From Peteryoungia desertarenae (GTDB lineage: Bacteria > Pseudomonadota > Alphaproteobacteria > Rhizobiales > Rhizobiaceae): a stretch of 64,000 nucleotides of DNA. The notes below the pieces were generated by a model. The model searched no databases. It saw only the letters and a list, made by a program, of their open reading frames with translations, and was not told where the DNA came from. The stretch is from NCBI RefSeq assembly GCF_005860795.2, contig NZ_CP058350.1, forward strand, positions 1,208,501-1,272,500, in the 5' to 3' direction. Within the stretch, counting starts at the first letter, position 1, and every line of letters begins with the position of its first letter. The position numbers and the translations under genes are program-made. Of the stretch, positions 46,968 through 55,903 are shown in pieces.

Positions 46968-47555
46968 ATGGAAAATTCAGTCGAGCAATTTGAAGATCTG
47001 GTGGGCGAAAAGGTCCGGCGATTGCGGCTCGGCCAGCGGTTGACCCTGGATCAGCTGGCTGCGCTCTCCGGCGTCAGTCGTGCGATGATCTCCAAGGTCG
47101 AGCGGGCGGAAGCCAGTCCGACGGCGGCGACCCTGGCAAGGCTCTGTTCGGCCCTCGGCGTGTCGCTCTCGGTGTTTTTCGCCGACGGGACCGGCGGCGA
47201 AGGGCCTCTGCGTCGCCGAAAGGACCAGCCGGAATGGCGCGATCCGGAAAGCGGTTATCTGCGACGGGCAGTCTCGGCAACCGGCACCGGCAGCAACACC
47301 GAGATCATTGAGGTCGAGTTTCCGCCGGGGCGGGAGGTGCGCTTTGAAGGGCAACTTGCCAGTCGCAGCCAGACCCAGCATCTGTGGGTTCTGGCCGGAG
47401 CAATCGAAGTGACGGTCAGAGACAAACCCATTCGACTGCACACCGGCGACTGCCTGTTCATGAACGTGGCCGATATCAGTGCCTATCGCAATCCGGGTGA
47501 CCAGCCCTGTCGCTATGCGGTGATCCTGTCCTTCGGGGCGGGGCAACTGCCATGA
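46968..47555 (+). CDS. XRE-family regulator with cupin sensor domain
   Basis: 195 residues. HTH residues about 12-70: GEKVRRLRLGQRLTLDQLAALSGVSRAMISKVERAEASPTAATLARLC. The C-terminal cupin_2 domain (about 115-190) has a small-molecule pocket: QTQHLWVLAGAIEVTVRDKPIRLHTGDCLFM. Such regulators control nearby metabolic or resistance genes. The GNAT gene 62 bases downstream on the same strand is the likely target or partner. ATG 46968 was chosen because the upstream frame runs through the terminator. Confidence 0.92.
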   Translation: MENSVEQFEDLVGEKVRRLRLGQRLTLDQLAALSGVSRAMISKVERAEASPTAATLARLCSALGVSLSVFFADGTGGEGPLRRRKDQPEWRDPESGYLRRAVSATGTGSNTEIIEVEFPPGREVRFEGQLASRSQTQHLWVLAGAIEVTVRDKPIRLHTGDCLFMNVADISAYRNPGDQPCRYAVILSFGAGQLP

Positions 47556-47617
47556 TTGTCTCTTCGATCCGCCAGAGATGAAACCCCGCCACCGCCAAGA
47601 GAAGGAAAGTCAGTGCC

Positions 47618-48139
47618 GTGCCCATGATCAAACAGCTTGATGAAGACGAAGCCCGGGAAGCTCTTGATGACCTGTGCGGCGTGCTGGTGGATTGCGTTGA
47701 GGGTGGCGCCTCCGTCGGCTTCATGGACGGCTTCAGCCTCGCGGAGGCGCGCCTCTTCTGGGAGCCTGTCATTGCCTCGGTGGGGCGCAAGGAAACGCTG
47801 CTCTATGCGGCCGTGGATGAGGAAGGCCATGTCGTGGGCACGGTTCAGGTCGGCTTTGCCTCCCAGCCCAACCAGCCCCATCGGGCCGACCTGAAGAAGA
47901 TGCTGGTGCATCGGCGTGCAAGGGGGCAGGGTCTTGCCCGTCTGTTGATGGAAGCCGCCGAGAAGGGCGCAATCAGTGCCGGACGCAGCCTTCTTGTCCT
48001 CGATACCGCAACGGGTGAACCGGCGGAAAGGATCTATGAAAGGTTGGGCTGGCTCCGCTGTGGCCTGATTCCCGGCTACGCCCTCTTTCCGGACGGACGC
48101 CTTTGCGACACGACCCTGTTTTACAAGCGCTTGGCGTGA
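47618..48139 (+). CDS. GNAT-family N-acetyltransferase
   Basis: 173 residues. Acetyl-CoA site KKMLVHRRARGQGLARLLMEAAE (R-x2-G-x-A variant), with VVGTVQVGF before and LLVLDTATGEPAERIYERLGWLRCGLIPGYAL after it. The substrate is unknown. Start GTG 47618 or ATG 47624; AGAAGGAAAG suits the GTG better. It probably shares a transcript with the XRE-cupin regulator. Confidence 0.9.
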   Translation: MPMIKQLDEDEAREALDDLCGVLVDCVEGGASVGFMDGFSLAEARLFWEPVIASVGRKETLLYAAVDEEGHVVGTVQVGFASQPNQPHRADLKKMLVHRRARGQGLARLLMEAAEKGAISAGRSLLVLDTATGEPAERIYERLGWLRCGLIPGYALFPDGRLCDTTLFYKRLA

Positions 48140-48235
48140 CGCCTAGACCAAAAAAAGCGCAGCCCGGCCCCATCTCATGCTGCGGAAGTCGTGCTAAGGA
48201 GACGGGAGTTTTGGATGGTCTTCCAAGGGGGAAAC

Positions 48236-48610
48236 ATGGCCTATCTGTCCCGGTTGCGCGCTGCTGGCGCTGCGGTTCTTCTGGTTTCGTTCGCGGCCTC
48301 TTCGGCTTTCGCAGCGGACGTGACCTTCGTTATGCAAAATGATCATCCGAATGCCGTCGAGGTCGAGCTCTACAGCCAGGATCGCAACCATGTCTGGCCG
48401 GGCAATGGCGAGGTCTTCTATCTCGATGATGGCGAGGTCAAGGAAATTCCGCTCTCTTGCATTGAGGGCGAGAAGATCTGCTACGGGGCCTGGGTTTCCG
48501 GCGACCAGGGAACCTATTGGGGCACCGGTCCTGACAATGCCGAAAATTGCTCCGACTGCTGCTATACCTGCACCGGCGGTCAGACCGAGCAGATCACGCT
48601 CGTCGAATAA
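48236..48610 (+). CDS. Small secreted cysteine-rich protein, unknown function
   Basis: 124 residues. A signal peptide (LRAAGAAVLLVSFAASSAFAAD) is followed by a beta-rich mature part (VTFVMQNDHPNAVEVELYSQDRNHVW) with six cysteines clustered at the end (SCIEGEKICYGAW, then NCSDCCYTC), likely disulphide-bonded or metal-binding. No family with known function is recognised. GGGGGAAAC precedes ATG 48236. A strong terminator follows. Confidence 0.8.
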   Translation: MAYLSRLRAAGAAVLLVSFAASSAFAADVTFVMQNDHPNAVEVELYSQDRNHVWPGNGEVFYLDDGEVKEIPLSCIEGEKICYGAWVSGDQGTYWGTGPDNAENCSDCCYTCTGGQTEQITLVE

Positions 48611-48647
48611 GGATTACCTGATCGGCTGGGGGCCGAGGGGGTAAGGG

Positions 48648-48686
48648 GGCGGATATCCGGTCGCAACGCCGGTTATCCGCCTTTTT
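48648..48686 (+). terminator. Terminator after the secreted Cys-rich protein gene
   Basis: Long stem GGCGGATATCCGG / CCGGTTATCCGCC (48648-48660 and 48669-48681, one mismatch) with an 8-base loop and five T residues. Confidence 0.85.
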
Positions 48687-48819
48687 CAGTTGGGGCCTTA
48701 TCGACCCATCGTCGACACCTGGTATAAGGCGTTGTTTTGACGCCGATATTCAGGGAAAGACCTCTACCCTTTTTGCCGAAATCCACTAGTGTCGCCCTCA
48801 TCAATGGCATGAAACGAGG

Positions 48820-49854
48820 ATGAGGATGCGCGTTTTCTATTCGGAAAAACACAAGTTGCGGGATGCCAGGACCGAGCTGCATGGCGGCTTGCTGGTCAAG
48901 CCGTTTGAGGGGCCTTTTCGTGCCGAATGGGTGCTTCAGGGCGTCAGGGACGCAGGCTTCACCGATGTGCATGCGCCTGCCGAACATGGATTGGAGACGG
49001 CACTCAAGGTCCATGATGCCGGTTATCTGGAGTTTCTGCGCACCTGCTGGGACCGTTGGGAGGCCCATGGCTTCGAAGGCGAGGCGATCGCTACCTCTTT
49101 TCCCTGCCGCCGCAGCCAGACGGCCCGGGTGCCCAAGAATATCGACGGTGCGGTGGGTTACTATACCAACTCCGCCGAGACCGCGATCTCGAAGGGCACC
49201 TATGAGGCGGCAATCTCGTCCATGGACGTGGCACTTTCCGGCGCCGACTGGCTGAACGAGGGCAACCGCTTTGCCTTCTCGCTCTGCCGTCCGCCAGGCC
49301 ACCATGCCGGCATCGATCTCTTCGGCGGCTATTGCTTCATCAACAATGCCGCCGTCGCAGCCCAGCGCCTCATCGATCAGGGTGCAAAGAGGGTGGCGAT
49401 TCTCGATGTCGACTTCCACCACGGCAATGGCACGCAGGACATCACCTATCGCCGTGGCGACATCTTCTTTGCTTCGCTGCATGGCGAACCGCAGGATGCG
49501 TTCCCCTATTTCCTCGGCTATGCCGACGAGACAGGCGAGGGCGAAGGGGAGGGGCTAAATGCCAATTACCCGATGCCTTCCGGCACACCCTGGAATGTCT
49601 GGTCTGAAGCGCTTGAAGACAGCTTGAAGCGGATCAAAACCTATGGTGCCGAGGCGATTATCGTTTCGCTCGGCGTCGATACCTTCGAGCAGGACCCGAT
49701 CAGCTTCTTCAAGCTGAAGAGCCCCGACTATATCAAAATGGGCGAGATGATAGCACAAAGCGGCGTGCCGGTCCTGACCCTGATGGAAGGCGGCTATGGC
49801 GTGCCGGAAATCGGGCTGAATGTCGCCAATTTCCTGAAGGGACTGGAGGCCTGA
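48820..49854 (+). CDS. aphA: Acetylpolyamine amidohydrolase (HDAC-like)
   Basis: 344 residues, matching the Mycoplana ramosa AphA type in length and throughout the sequence. It deacetylates acetylputrescine, acetylcadaverine and related polyamines. Zinc and catalytic features: CRPPGHHAG (His-His pair), LDVDFHHGNGTQ (Asp and His zinc ligands), VSLGVDTFEQDP (second Asp) and MEGGYGVPEIG (Tyr). The enzyme is cytoplasmic and probably dimeric. ATG 48820 or 48826 may be used. It appears monocistronic. Confidence 0.95.
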   Translation: MRMRVFYSEKHKLRDARTELHGGLLVKPFEGPFRAEWVLQGVRDAGFTDVHAPAEHGLETALKVHDAGYLEFLRTCWDRWEAHGFEGEAIATSFPCRRSQTARVPKNIDGAVGYYTNSAETAISKGTYEAAISSMDVALSGADWLNEGNRFAFSLCRPPGHHAGIDLFGGYCFINNAAVAAQRLIDQGAKRVAILDVDFHHGNGTQDITYRRGDIFFASLHGEPQDAFPYFLGYADETGEGEGEGLNANYPMPSGTPWNVWSEALEDSLKRIKTYGAEAIIVSLGVDTFEQDPISFFKLKSPDYIKMGEMIAQSGVPVLTLMEGGYGVPEIGLNVANFLKGLEA

Positions 49855-49893
49855 CAGGGGCCGGAAGCGCTTTGTCCAGCCCGTGAGAGCCCT

Positions 49894-51549
49894 TCAGGGG
49901 GTTCTCATGGTGCCGGCGAAATGCTGCTTCAGGCGCTCGACGGTTTCCGGATCGACATCCAGCCCGGTTACCGCAATCCACGGCTCGATATGGTGCTCGG
50001 GCGCATACATGTGTCCATGGCCAAGCGGGCTGTTGGTCGCGATCATCATGTCGAACAGCAATTGCAGCATGGTCAGTACCGGATACCAGCGCAGGACCGG
50101 CGAAACATCCGGCCCGCGATCACCGTTCAGCCATTCGGGCGGGCGGTACAGCGACCAGAGATCGAAGAAGACGACGGGGTCGCTGGCATATTGCAGATAG
50201 ACGATGCGCAGCGGTCCCCAGGGGGCTGTAGCTTCTCCCAGATGGTTTTCCTGGCTGGTAAAGCGGATGACCGAGCCATCCTGATAGCGGGGCAGCCAGG
50301 CGGGCGAGCCCGGTTCGCGGTTTGCGGTAATGTCCCGCCACATTGCGCTCTGGAAGGGTGGCCCGGCCCAGAGGGCTCCGTGAAACGGATCGGCGACAAT
50401 ATCGAGCAGATCGGCCGAGTTCTGGGAATTCAGCGCGCCAAGGCTGAGGCCATAAAGGACGAGTTTGGGGCGCTCTGTTTCGGGCAGGTTCTTCCAGTGG
50501 TCGTAGACGGCGCGAAACAGGCTGCGGGCCGAATCAAGCCCGTATTCCGGCTCCACCAGCAAGGAAAGCCAGCTTGTGAGATAGGAATATTGCAAGGCGA
50601 CACTCGCGACATCACCGCGATGCAGATATTCGAGCGTATCCATGGCAGCGGGATCGACCCAGCCGGTTCCCGTCGGTGTCACGATCACCAGTGTCGAGCG
50701 CTCGAAACCGCCCTGCCGGATCAATTCGTCAAGCGCAAGCTGGACACGTTCCGCAATCGTCTCCGCACTGTTGAGGCCGGCATAGACGCGGATCGGCTCG
50801 AGCGCAGGCCTGTCCCAGAAGGCGGAAATTTCGGAAGCGTCAGGGCCGGAGGCGATGAAATTGCGTCCTTCCCGTCCAAGCCCGTGCCATGCGAGAAGCG
50901 AGCCCGGTCCCCCGGTGCGCAAGGGCGAAGACGGAGCGGCAATCTGGTCTTCCAACAGATTGTCGAGTTGCTTGAACGAGGAATCGGCAAGCCTGAGCGC
51001 ACCGCGCAGGAGAAGGTTCTCCCCGACCGACCAGAAGATCAGGATTGCCGCAGCAAGTCCGCCCAAAAGCGCGATCCGGCGCGGCAGGACCACGGCCATA
51101 TGGGCGGCGAGCATCTGGAACAGGACTTGAAAGAGCCGACCGACCAGCACCAGGGCGGTAAAGACTGCCCCCGCCACCAGGACGACCTGGAAAGGATGGA
51201 CCGTATCGAGCGGCGGCTGTTGCCAGAGCGCAAGCGTGGAATTCTGCCAGACATCGGCGTGGCGAAGCGAGGCGCCCACCGCAATCAGACCCAGAAGGGC
51301 AACGACGAGCAGCGTCTGACGGCGGTCGGTCTCCAGTTTGGGAATTTCGAGAAAGCCCCACAGGGCCGAAAGCATGGCGCCAAGCAGATAGCCAAGGGCG
51401 GCAGCCACGCCGCAAAGCGCACCCTGCACAACGGCCTCTCGCGGCATCAGGCTCGGCGTCAGCGCTGCACAGAAGAATGCCAGCGCAAACACGACACCAG
51501 TGATCGACAGCCTGCCAAACACAACCCTGATCAGACCGGACAGTGGCAT
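49894..51549 (-). CDS. Membrane-anchored alpha/beta hydrolase (Abhydrolase_9 type)
   Basis: 551 residues. The N-terminal 180 residues hold about five membrane segments (ITGVVFALAFFCAALTPSLMP, ALCGVAAALGYLLGAML, LLVVALLGLIAVGA, VVLVAGAVFTALVLVGRLFQVLF and ALLGGLAAAILIFW). The C-terminal 370 residues are a hydrolase with nucleophile elbow LVLYGLSLGALNSQ (Ser) and a His-rich end (GHGHMYAPEHHIEPW). This two-part layout is typical of a family with unknown substrate. Confidence 0.88.
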   Translation of the reverse strand: MPLSGLIRVVFGRLSITGVVFALAFFCAALTPSLMPREAVVQGALCGVAAALGYLLGAMLSALWGFLEIPKLETDRRQTLLVVALLGLIAVGASLRHADVWQNSTLALWQQPPLDTVHPFQVVLVAGAVFTALVLVGRLFQVLFQMLAAHMAVVLPRRIALLGGLAAAILIFWSVGENLLLRGALRLADSSFKQLDNLLEDQIAAPSSPLRTGGPGSLLAWHGLGREGRNFIASGPDASEISAFWDRPALEPIRVYAGLNSAETIAERVQLALDELIRQGGFERSTLVIVTPTGTGWVDPAAMDTLEYLHRGDVASVALQYSYLTSWLSLLVEPEYGLDSARSLFRAVYDHWKNLPETERPKLVLYGLSLGALNSQNSADLLDIVADPFHGALWAGPPFQSAMWRDITANREPGSPAWLPRYQDGSVIRFTSQENHLGEATAPWGPLRIVYLQYASDPVVFFDLWSLYRPPEWLNGDRGPDVSPVLRWYPVLTMLQLLFDMMIATNSPLGHGHMYAPEHHIEPWIAVTGLDVDPETVERLKQHFAGTMRTP

Positions 51550-51666
51550 GTCTCCTGTTCTTGCAATGGAAACGACCTGCCGGTTCAGGTTCCATGTTCG
51601 GCAAACAGTCTAACGCAGATGTCCGCCCTTTCAAGCATCACCGATAGTCGGAGCGCAAGAACGAAC

Positions 51667-51690
51667 AGGCCCGGCGCGAAGGCCGGGCCT
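51667..51690 (-). terminator. Putative terminator after the TRAP binding protein gene
   Basis: Perfect 9-base stem AGGCCCGGC/GCCGGGCCT (51667-51675 and 51682-51690) with a 6-base loop, 29 bases past the stop. The T tract is weak (GTTCGTTC), so it may need help or act as an mRNA-stabilising hairpin. Confidence 0.65.
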
Positions 51691-51718
51691 GATGAGCCCA
51701 ATGATGATCAGGAGGAGA

Positions 51719-52825
51719 TCAGAGCGTACCCTGACGTTGCTGGATCATCTGATAGGTGTCGAAGGTGTATTCGGCGATCTGTGTCCAGAGATAGGCATCT
51801 TCCTTGAAGGCCTGCTGATGGTCGAAGATCTTCTTGAAAGCCTTATTGCTGGCCGAGAGCTCCGCATAGGTTTCCTTCGCTGCCTTGTGGCAGACATCAA
51901 GGATATCCGAGGAGAAGGCGCGAAGCTGGGTGCCATTGGCCACGAGCTGGCGCAGGGCTTCCGCATTGGACGCATCGTAGCGTGCCAGCATGCGGGCATT
52001 GGCGGCGGCGCAGGCATCGGTCAGGATGCGCTTGTAATTGTCCGGCAGCTCGTTGAAGCGCTCCAGATTGAAGAAGGCGTGTACGGCAGGACCACCTTCC
52101 CACCAGGCCGGATAGTAGTAGTAGGGCGCGACCTTGTAGAAGCTGAGACGCAGATCGTCATAGGGACCGACGAATTCGGTTGCATCGAGCGCGCCCTTTT
52201 CGAGCGCCGGATAGACATCCGAGCCAGCGATCTGCTGGGGCGTGACGCCAACCTTGCTCATGATCTGGCCCGCAAGTCCCGCAACCCGCATCTTGAGACC
52301 CTTGAGGTCCTCGATCGTCTTGATTTCCTTGCGATACCAGCCACCCATCTGGGCGCCTGTATTGCCGGCTGGCAGGGCATGGAGATTGTAGCCGGCGAAG
52401 AACTCGTTCATCAGCTCATTGCCGCCGCCGGCCGTGAACCAGGCATTGGTCATGCGAGCATTGAGGCCGAAGGGGATCGCAGTACCGAGCGCAAAGGTCG
52501 GATCCTTACCGATATAGTAGTATGAGCAGCTATGGGCCATCTCGACGGTGCCGGCGGCGACCGCATCGGCAGCTTCAAGGGCCGGGATGATTTCACCGGC
52601 GGCAAAGACCTGAATCTGGAAGGCACCATCGGTTGCCTCCGAGACGGAGCGGGCGATGTCTTCTGCGGCGCCGTAGATGATGTCGAGGCTTTTCGGGAAG
52701 GACGATGTCATGCGCCAGGAGAGCTTCGGGTTTTCCTGGGCAAGAGCCGGGGCGGCAAGCGCTGCGGACGAGGCGGCACCCATGCCGGCAAGGCCGGCCT
52801 GCTTGAAGAATTGACGGCGGTTCAT
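51719..52825 (-). CDS. TRAP transporter substrate-binding protein, TakP-like
   Basis: 368 residues. The N-terminus MNRRQFFKQAGLAG is a twin-arginine-type signal ending near APALAQ. The mature protein closely follows Rhodobacter TakP (2-oxo-acid binding): SWRMTSSFPKSLDIIYG, VFAAGEIIPALEAADAV, GNTGAQMGGWYRKEI, MRVAGLAGQIM, ATEFVGPYDD and YYYPAWWEGGP. The conserved Arg and Glu/Trp binding residues appear intact. ATG 52825 starts at the Tat motif. No TRAP membrane subunits are in the window, so its permease must be elsewhere. Confidence 0.93.
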   Translation of the reverse strand: MNRRQFFKQAGLAGMGAASSAALAAPALAQENPKLSWRMTSSFPKSLDIIYGAAEDIARSVSEATDGAFQIQVFAAGEIIPALEAADAVAAGTVEMAHSCSYYYIGKDPTFALGTAIPFGLNARMTNAWFTAGGGNELMNEFFAGYNLHALPAGNTGAQMGGWYRKEIKTIEDLKGLKMRVAGLAGQIMSKVGVTPQQIAGSDVYPALEKGALDATEFVGPYDDLRLSFYKVAPYYYYPAWWEGGPAVHAFFNLERFNELPDNYKRILTDACAAANARMLARYDASNAEALRQLVANGTQLRAFSSDILDVCHKAAKETYAELSASNKAFKKIFDHQQAFKEDAYLWTQIAEYTFDTYQMIQQRQGTL

Positions 52826-52989
52826 GGATAGATTTTGCCTTGCATTATTGTCATGTCCCCCGCCCAGACGCGGGTCTAAACCCGGCGGAGAAGCCATGCA
52901 AGCATCGAAATCAGAAAGTTTCGCGAAAGACCAAAACCGGTCATTTCTTATTGCGCCACATCGCCAGAAGGCGTTCGAATCTGTCGCGA

Positions 52990-53481
52990 TCAGCCCTGTC
53001 GCCGGCGTGGATCGTCGAAGGCGGGATTATAGAAAAGCGACAGGATCAGGCTCTTTGCTATGCGCTCTGCACTCGCCAGGAACCAGGCCTCTGCCTTGGG
53101 CGAGGCTTCCAATTCCTGAAGGGTTGCCGCAAAGAGCTTGAGCCAATCGGCAAACAGCGCCTCGCTCATGCCGTCGACGCCCTGATGCGCCATCACCGGC
53201 TTGCCGCCATAGGCTCCGGTCTTGAAGGCGACGGACGACCAGAAGGCCTTCATCTTTACCATATGCTCGGGCCAGCGCCCCGACAGTCTTTGATCAAAGA
53301 CCGGCCCGAGTGTCGGATGGGCGCGAACATGGCTGTAGAAAGTCTCGACCAGCCGGTCGATGAAGAGGGCATCAACTCCCATCTCGGCCATTTCTGACCG
53401 GGCACGCTCCACGATTTCCGCCTTATGGGCAGCGCGGGCCTGGAGATCGGCGCGGTCGGGTCTGTCTGTCGGTTGTGTCAT
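52990..53481 (-). CDS. Group III truncated hemoglobin
   Basis: 163 residues. The globin core includes LVETFYSHVRAHPTLGPVFDQRL, then MKAFWSSVAFKTGAYGG and KPVMAHQGVDG, where the heme-ligand His is expected, and LFAATLQELE. The N-terminal 30 residues (MTQPTDRPDRADLQARAAHKAE) are a polar extension. Group III trHbs are associated with nitric oxide, oxygen or redox handling, but roles vary. It is divergent from mbfA, sharing a 141-base region with an Irr-type box close to mbfA. Confidence 0.9.
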   Translation of the reverse strand: MTQPTDRPDRADLQARAAHKAEIVERARSEMAEMGVDALFIDRLVETFYSHVRAHPTLGPVFDQRLSGRWPEHMVKMKAFWSSVAFKTGAYGGKPVMAHQGVDGMSEALFADWLKLFAATLQELEASPKAEAWFLASAERIAKSLILSLFYNPAFDDPRRRQG

Positions 53482-53593
53482 GGGAAAGGGGGTAACCTTT
53501 CGTGAGACCGGGGTCAAATCGAAGCTTTGTGCTGCGTCAGGATGAACCATCAGCCGGACATGGGGTTGAAGCATGGATGCTGGAGGCATAAAC

Positions 53594-53606
53594 TAGAATA
53601 ATTCTA
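53594..53606 (+). promoter_or_regulatory. Irr-type iron control element (ICE box) before mbfA
   Basis: Perfect palindrome TAGAAT-A-ATTCTA, 17 bases upstream of the mbfA ATG, embedded in ACTAGAATAATTCTAAC. It fits the rhizobial Irr-binding ICE motif (TTAGAA-N-TTCTAA style). Agrobacterium and Bradyrhizobium mbfA are repressed by Irr under low iron, so the same control is expected here and may reach the divergent hemoglobin gene. Confidence 0.75.
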
Positions 53607-53622
53607 ACATAGGTCAATTCTC

Positions 53623-54606
53623 ATGCTTTTAAATCCGTTCTCCGGCGCCAAGCGCAGTTTCGACAGTCTCTCCGAACAGGAAATCCTGGCGCTCGCCATT
53701 TCCGCCGAGGAGGACGACTCCCGCATCTACCTCGCCTATGCCGACAAGCTCAGGCCTGACTATCCCCAATCGGCCAAGGTCTTCGAGGACATGGCCGAGG
53801 TTGAGCATGCCCATCGCAACATGCTGATCGACATGCACAGCCGACTTTTTGGCGAGCGGATTCCCCTCATCCGCCGCGAACATGTGCGGGGCTTTTATGA
53901 ACGCAAGCCCGATTGGCTGCGCGACACGCTCAGCCTCGAACAGATCCGCGATGAAGCGGGTCGCATGGAAGAGAGCGCCCATCGCTTTTATCACGAGGCC
54001 GCTCAGCGCAGCGGCCATGCCGAGGTGCGCAAACTCTTGGGCGATCTGGCTGTGGCAGAACAGGGTCACGGCGAAATCGCCGCCATGCTCAGTGAAAAGC
54101 ATCTGACTGATGAGGCACGCGACGATGAGGACCAGACCAAGAAGCGGCAATTCATCCTGACCTATGTCCAGCCTGGTCTGGCCGGGCTGATGGATGGCTC
54201 GGTCTCCACACTGGCACCGATCTTTGCCGCCGCCTTTGCAACAGGCGATACCTGGTCCACCTTCCTGATCGGTCTCTCGGCGTCGGTCGGGGCCGGGATC
54301 TCCATGGGCTTCACCGAAGCGGCCCATGACGACGGCAAGCTCTCGGGCCGGGGCTCGCCCGCGAAGCGTGGTCTGGCTTCGGGCATCATGACGACGATCG
54401 GGGGGCTGGGTCACGCACTGCCCTATCTCATCCCGCATTTCTGGACTGCGACGATCATTGCGATCATCGTGGTGTTCGTTGAGCTTTGGGCGATTGCCTT
54501 CATCCAGAACCGCTTCATGGAAACGCCCTTCTGGCGGGCGACGATGCAGGTCGTGCTGGGAGGATCGCTGGTGCTGGCCGCCGGGGTCATTATCGGACAG
54601 GGTTGA
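53623..54606 (+). CDS. mbfA: Membrane-bound ferritin/iron exporter MbfA
   Basis: 327 residues. The N-terminal half (about 10-165) is a ferritin-like/rubrerythrin di-iron domain with Glu/His ligands in ISAEEDDSRIY, AEVEHAHRNM, EEAGRMEESAHRF-type and VAEQGHGEI helices. The C-terminal half is a VIT1/CCC1-like transporter with about five membrane segments (PGLAGLMDGSVSTLAPIFAAAF first). MbfA exports iron and protects against iron and peroxide stress. The fusion order matches Bradyrhizobium and Agrobacterium MbfA. Its promoter carries an Irr box. Confidence 0.95.
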   Translation: MLLNPFSGAKRSFDSLSEQEILALAISAEEDDSRIYLAYADKLRPDYPQSAKVFEDMAEVEHAHRNMLIDMHSRLFGERIPLIRREHVRGFYERKPDWLRDTLSLEQIRDEAGRMEESAHRFYHEAAQRSGHAEVRKLLGDLAVAEQGHGEIAAMLSEKHLTDEARDDEDQTKKRQFILTYVQPGLAGLMDGSVSTLAPIFAAAFATGDTWSTFLIGLSASVGAGISMGFTEAAHDDGKLSGRGSPAKRGLASGIMTTIGGLGHALPYLIPHFWTATIIAIIVVFVELWAIAFIQNRFMETPFWRATMQVVLGGSLVLAAGVIIGQG

Positions 54607-54666
54607 TTTTGCGGCGCGGCTGGAGTGTCATCCGGCTGCCACGCAAATCATCTACCCAGCGGCCCC

Positions 54667-55872
54667 ATGAAAGTCTCTCCCTCGACCCTTGGTCTGGGCG
54701 TCACCATGACCATCGGTTACGGGACGCTCTATTACTCATTCTCGGTTCTTGCGCCCGAAATCGCCCGCGAATTCGGCTGGGACGAGAGTTTTGTCTTCGC
54801 CATCTTCTCGATCGGTCTTCTGGCCGGTGCGGTCTCTGCACCGATCATCGGGCGAATGATTGACCGCTACGGTGCGCGCTCGGTGATGAGCTTTGGTTCG
54901 CTCTTTGCTGCGGCAACACTCGGCCTGATCGCTTTCATGGAAAACGCCTGGCAATTCGTCATCATTGCCCTGATGGCGGAATTCTTTGCGATCGCCGTTC
55001 AGTATGATGCAGGCTTTGCAGCCCTTGCCCAGCGTTATGGTCGCAATGCCCGCTCCGAAATCACGCTGGTGACGCTGATCGCCGGCTTTGCCTCGACCAT
55101 CTTTTGGCCATTGCTGCAATGGCTGCTGACGTTGATGACCTGGCGCGACATCTATCTGGTTCTGGCCGCCATGAACCTCCTGATCGCGCTCCCCATCCAT
55201 CTGACCATGCCGAAGGGCAGGCTGGTCCCGCAGGAGTCGTCCAACGAAGACGCCGTGGCTCCGTCAACACCTTCGCCCGCCTTGCAACCATCGGACCACC
55301 GACCCATGGTGCTGATGGCGATCAGCCTGGCGAGTGGCGGCTTTGTGCTATCGGCAACGGGCGCATCACTGCTCGTCTTGCTGGATGATATCGGGTTTGC
55401 AACGGCGATCGGGACGATTGCGGCCAGCTGCATAGGTCCGTCGCAAGTGGCTGCAAGGCTGTTTGAATATGTCCGGCGGAACCTCTTCTCGCCCCCGATG
55501 ACGGCCATCATTGCCGCCTGTGCCATGACACTCGGGCTGATGCTTCTCGGTCTGACGCTGCTGGCGCCTCTTCCGGCACTTCTGTTCGCCTTTGCGATCA
55601 CCTATGGCGTCGGGCAGGGACTGACCTCGATCGTGAGGGGCATGCTGCCACTGCATTATTTCGGCCCCGAAGGCTATGGACGACGCACCGGCACGCTGTC
55701 GGGAATCCGGATGGTGCTTTCGGCGGCTGCGCCTTTTACCGTGATCTTTCTCAACGAGAGACTGGGAACGGAAGCCGCAATTGGCAGCCTCGTCACAGCG
55801 GCGCTCGTCTCGACGATCTCGATGCTTGCGCTTGTGCGTCTCATGGCCGGACCAAGAGTGCAAGCTGCTTGA
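54667..55872 (+). CDS. Major facilitator superfamily transporter
   Basis: 401 residues with about twelve hydrophobic segments in two halves joined by a polar loop (about 185-210, PKGRLVPQESSNEDAVAPST). The MFS motif A is seen as GRMIDRYGARSVM near residue 65. The overall sequence (TIGYGTLYYSFSVLAPEIAREFGW start) suggests the monocarboxylate/oxalate-formate-like branch, but the substrate cannot be assigned. ATG 54667 starts the first helix correctly. Confidence 0.9.
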   Translation: MKVSPSTLGLGVTMTIGYGTLYYSFSVLAPEIAREFGWDESFVFAIFSIGLLAGAVSAPIIGRMIDRYGARSVMSFGSLFAAATLGLIAFMENAWQFVIIALMAEFFAIAVQYDAGFAALAQRYGRNARSEITLVTLIAGFASTIFWPLLQWLLTLMTWRDIYLVLAAMNLLIALPIHLTMPKGRLVPQESSNEDAVAPSTPSPALQPSDHRPMVLMAISLASGGFVLSATGASLLVLLDDIGFATAIGTIAASCIGPSQVAARLFEYVRRNLFSPPMTAIIAACAMTLGLMLLGLTLLAPLPALLFAFAITYGVGQGLTSIVRGMLPLHYFGPEGYGRRTGTLSGIRMVLSAAAPFTVIFLNERLGTEAAIGSLVTAALVSTISMLALVRLMAGPRVQAA

Positions 55873-55903
55873 TGTGACAGCAGGGGCGAATGGTAGGCGC
55901 TGA

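Noticed and set aside
46933..46969. TTGACT and TATAAT before the XRE-cupin gene
   Set aside because: The spacing is 25 bases and the TATAAT overlaps the start codon, so they do not form a normal promoter.
49921..51807. 628-codon plus-strand frame opposite the membrane hydrolase gene
   Set aside because: It covers a well-supported minus-strand gene, runs into the intergenic region, and its composition is Arg/Gln/Gly-rich without any motif.
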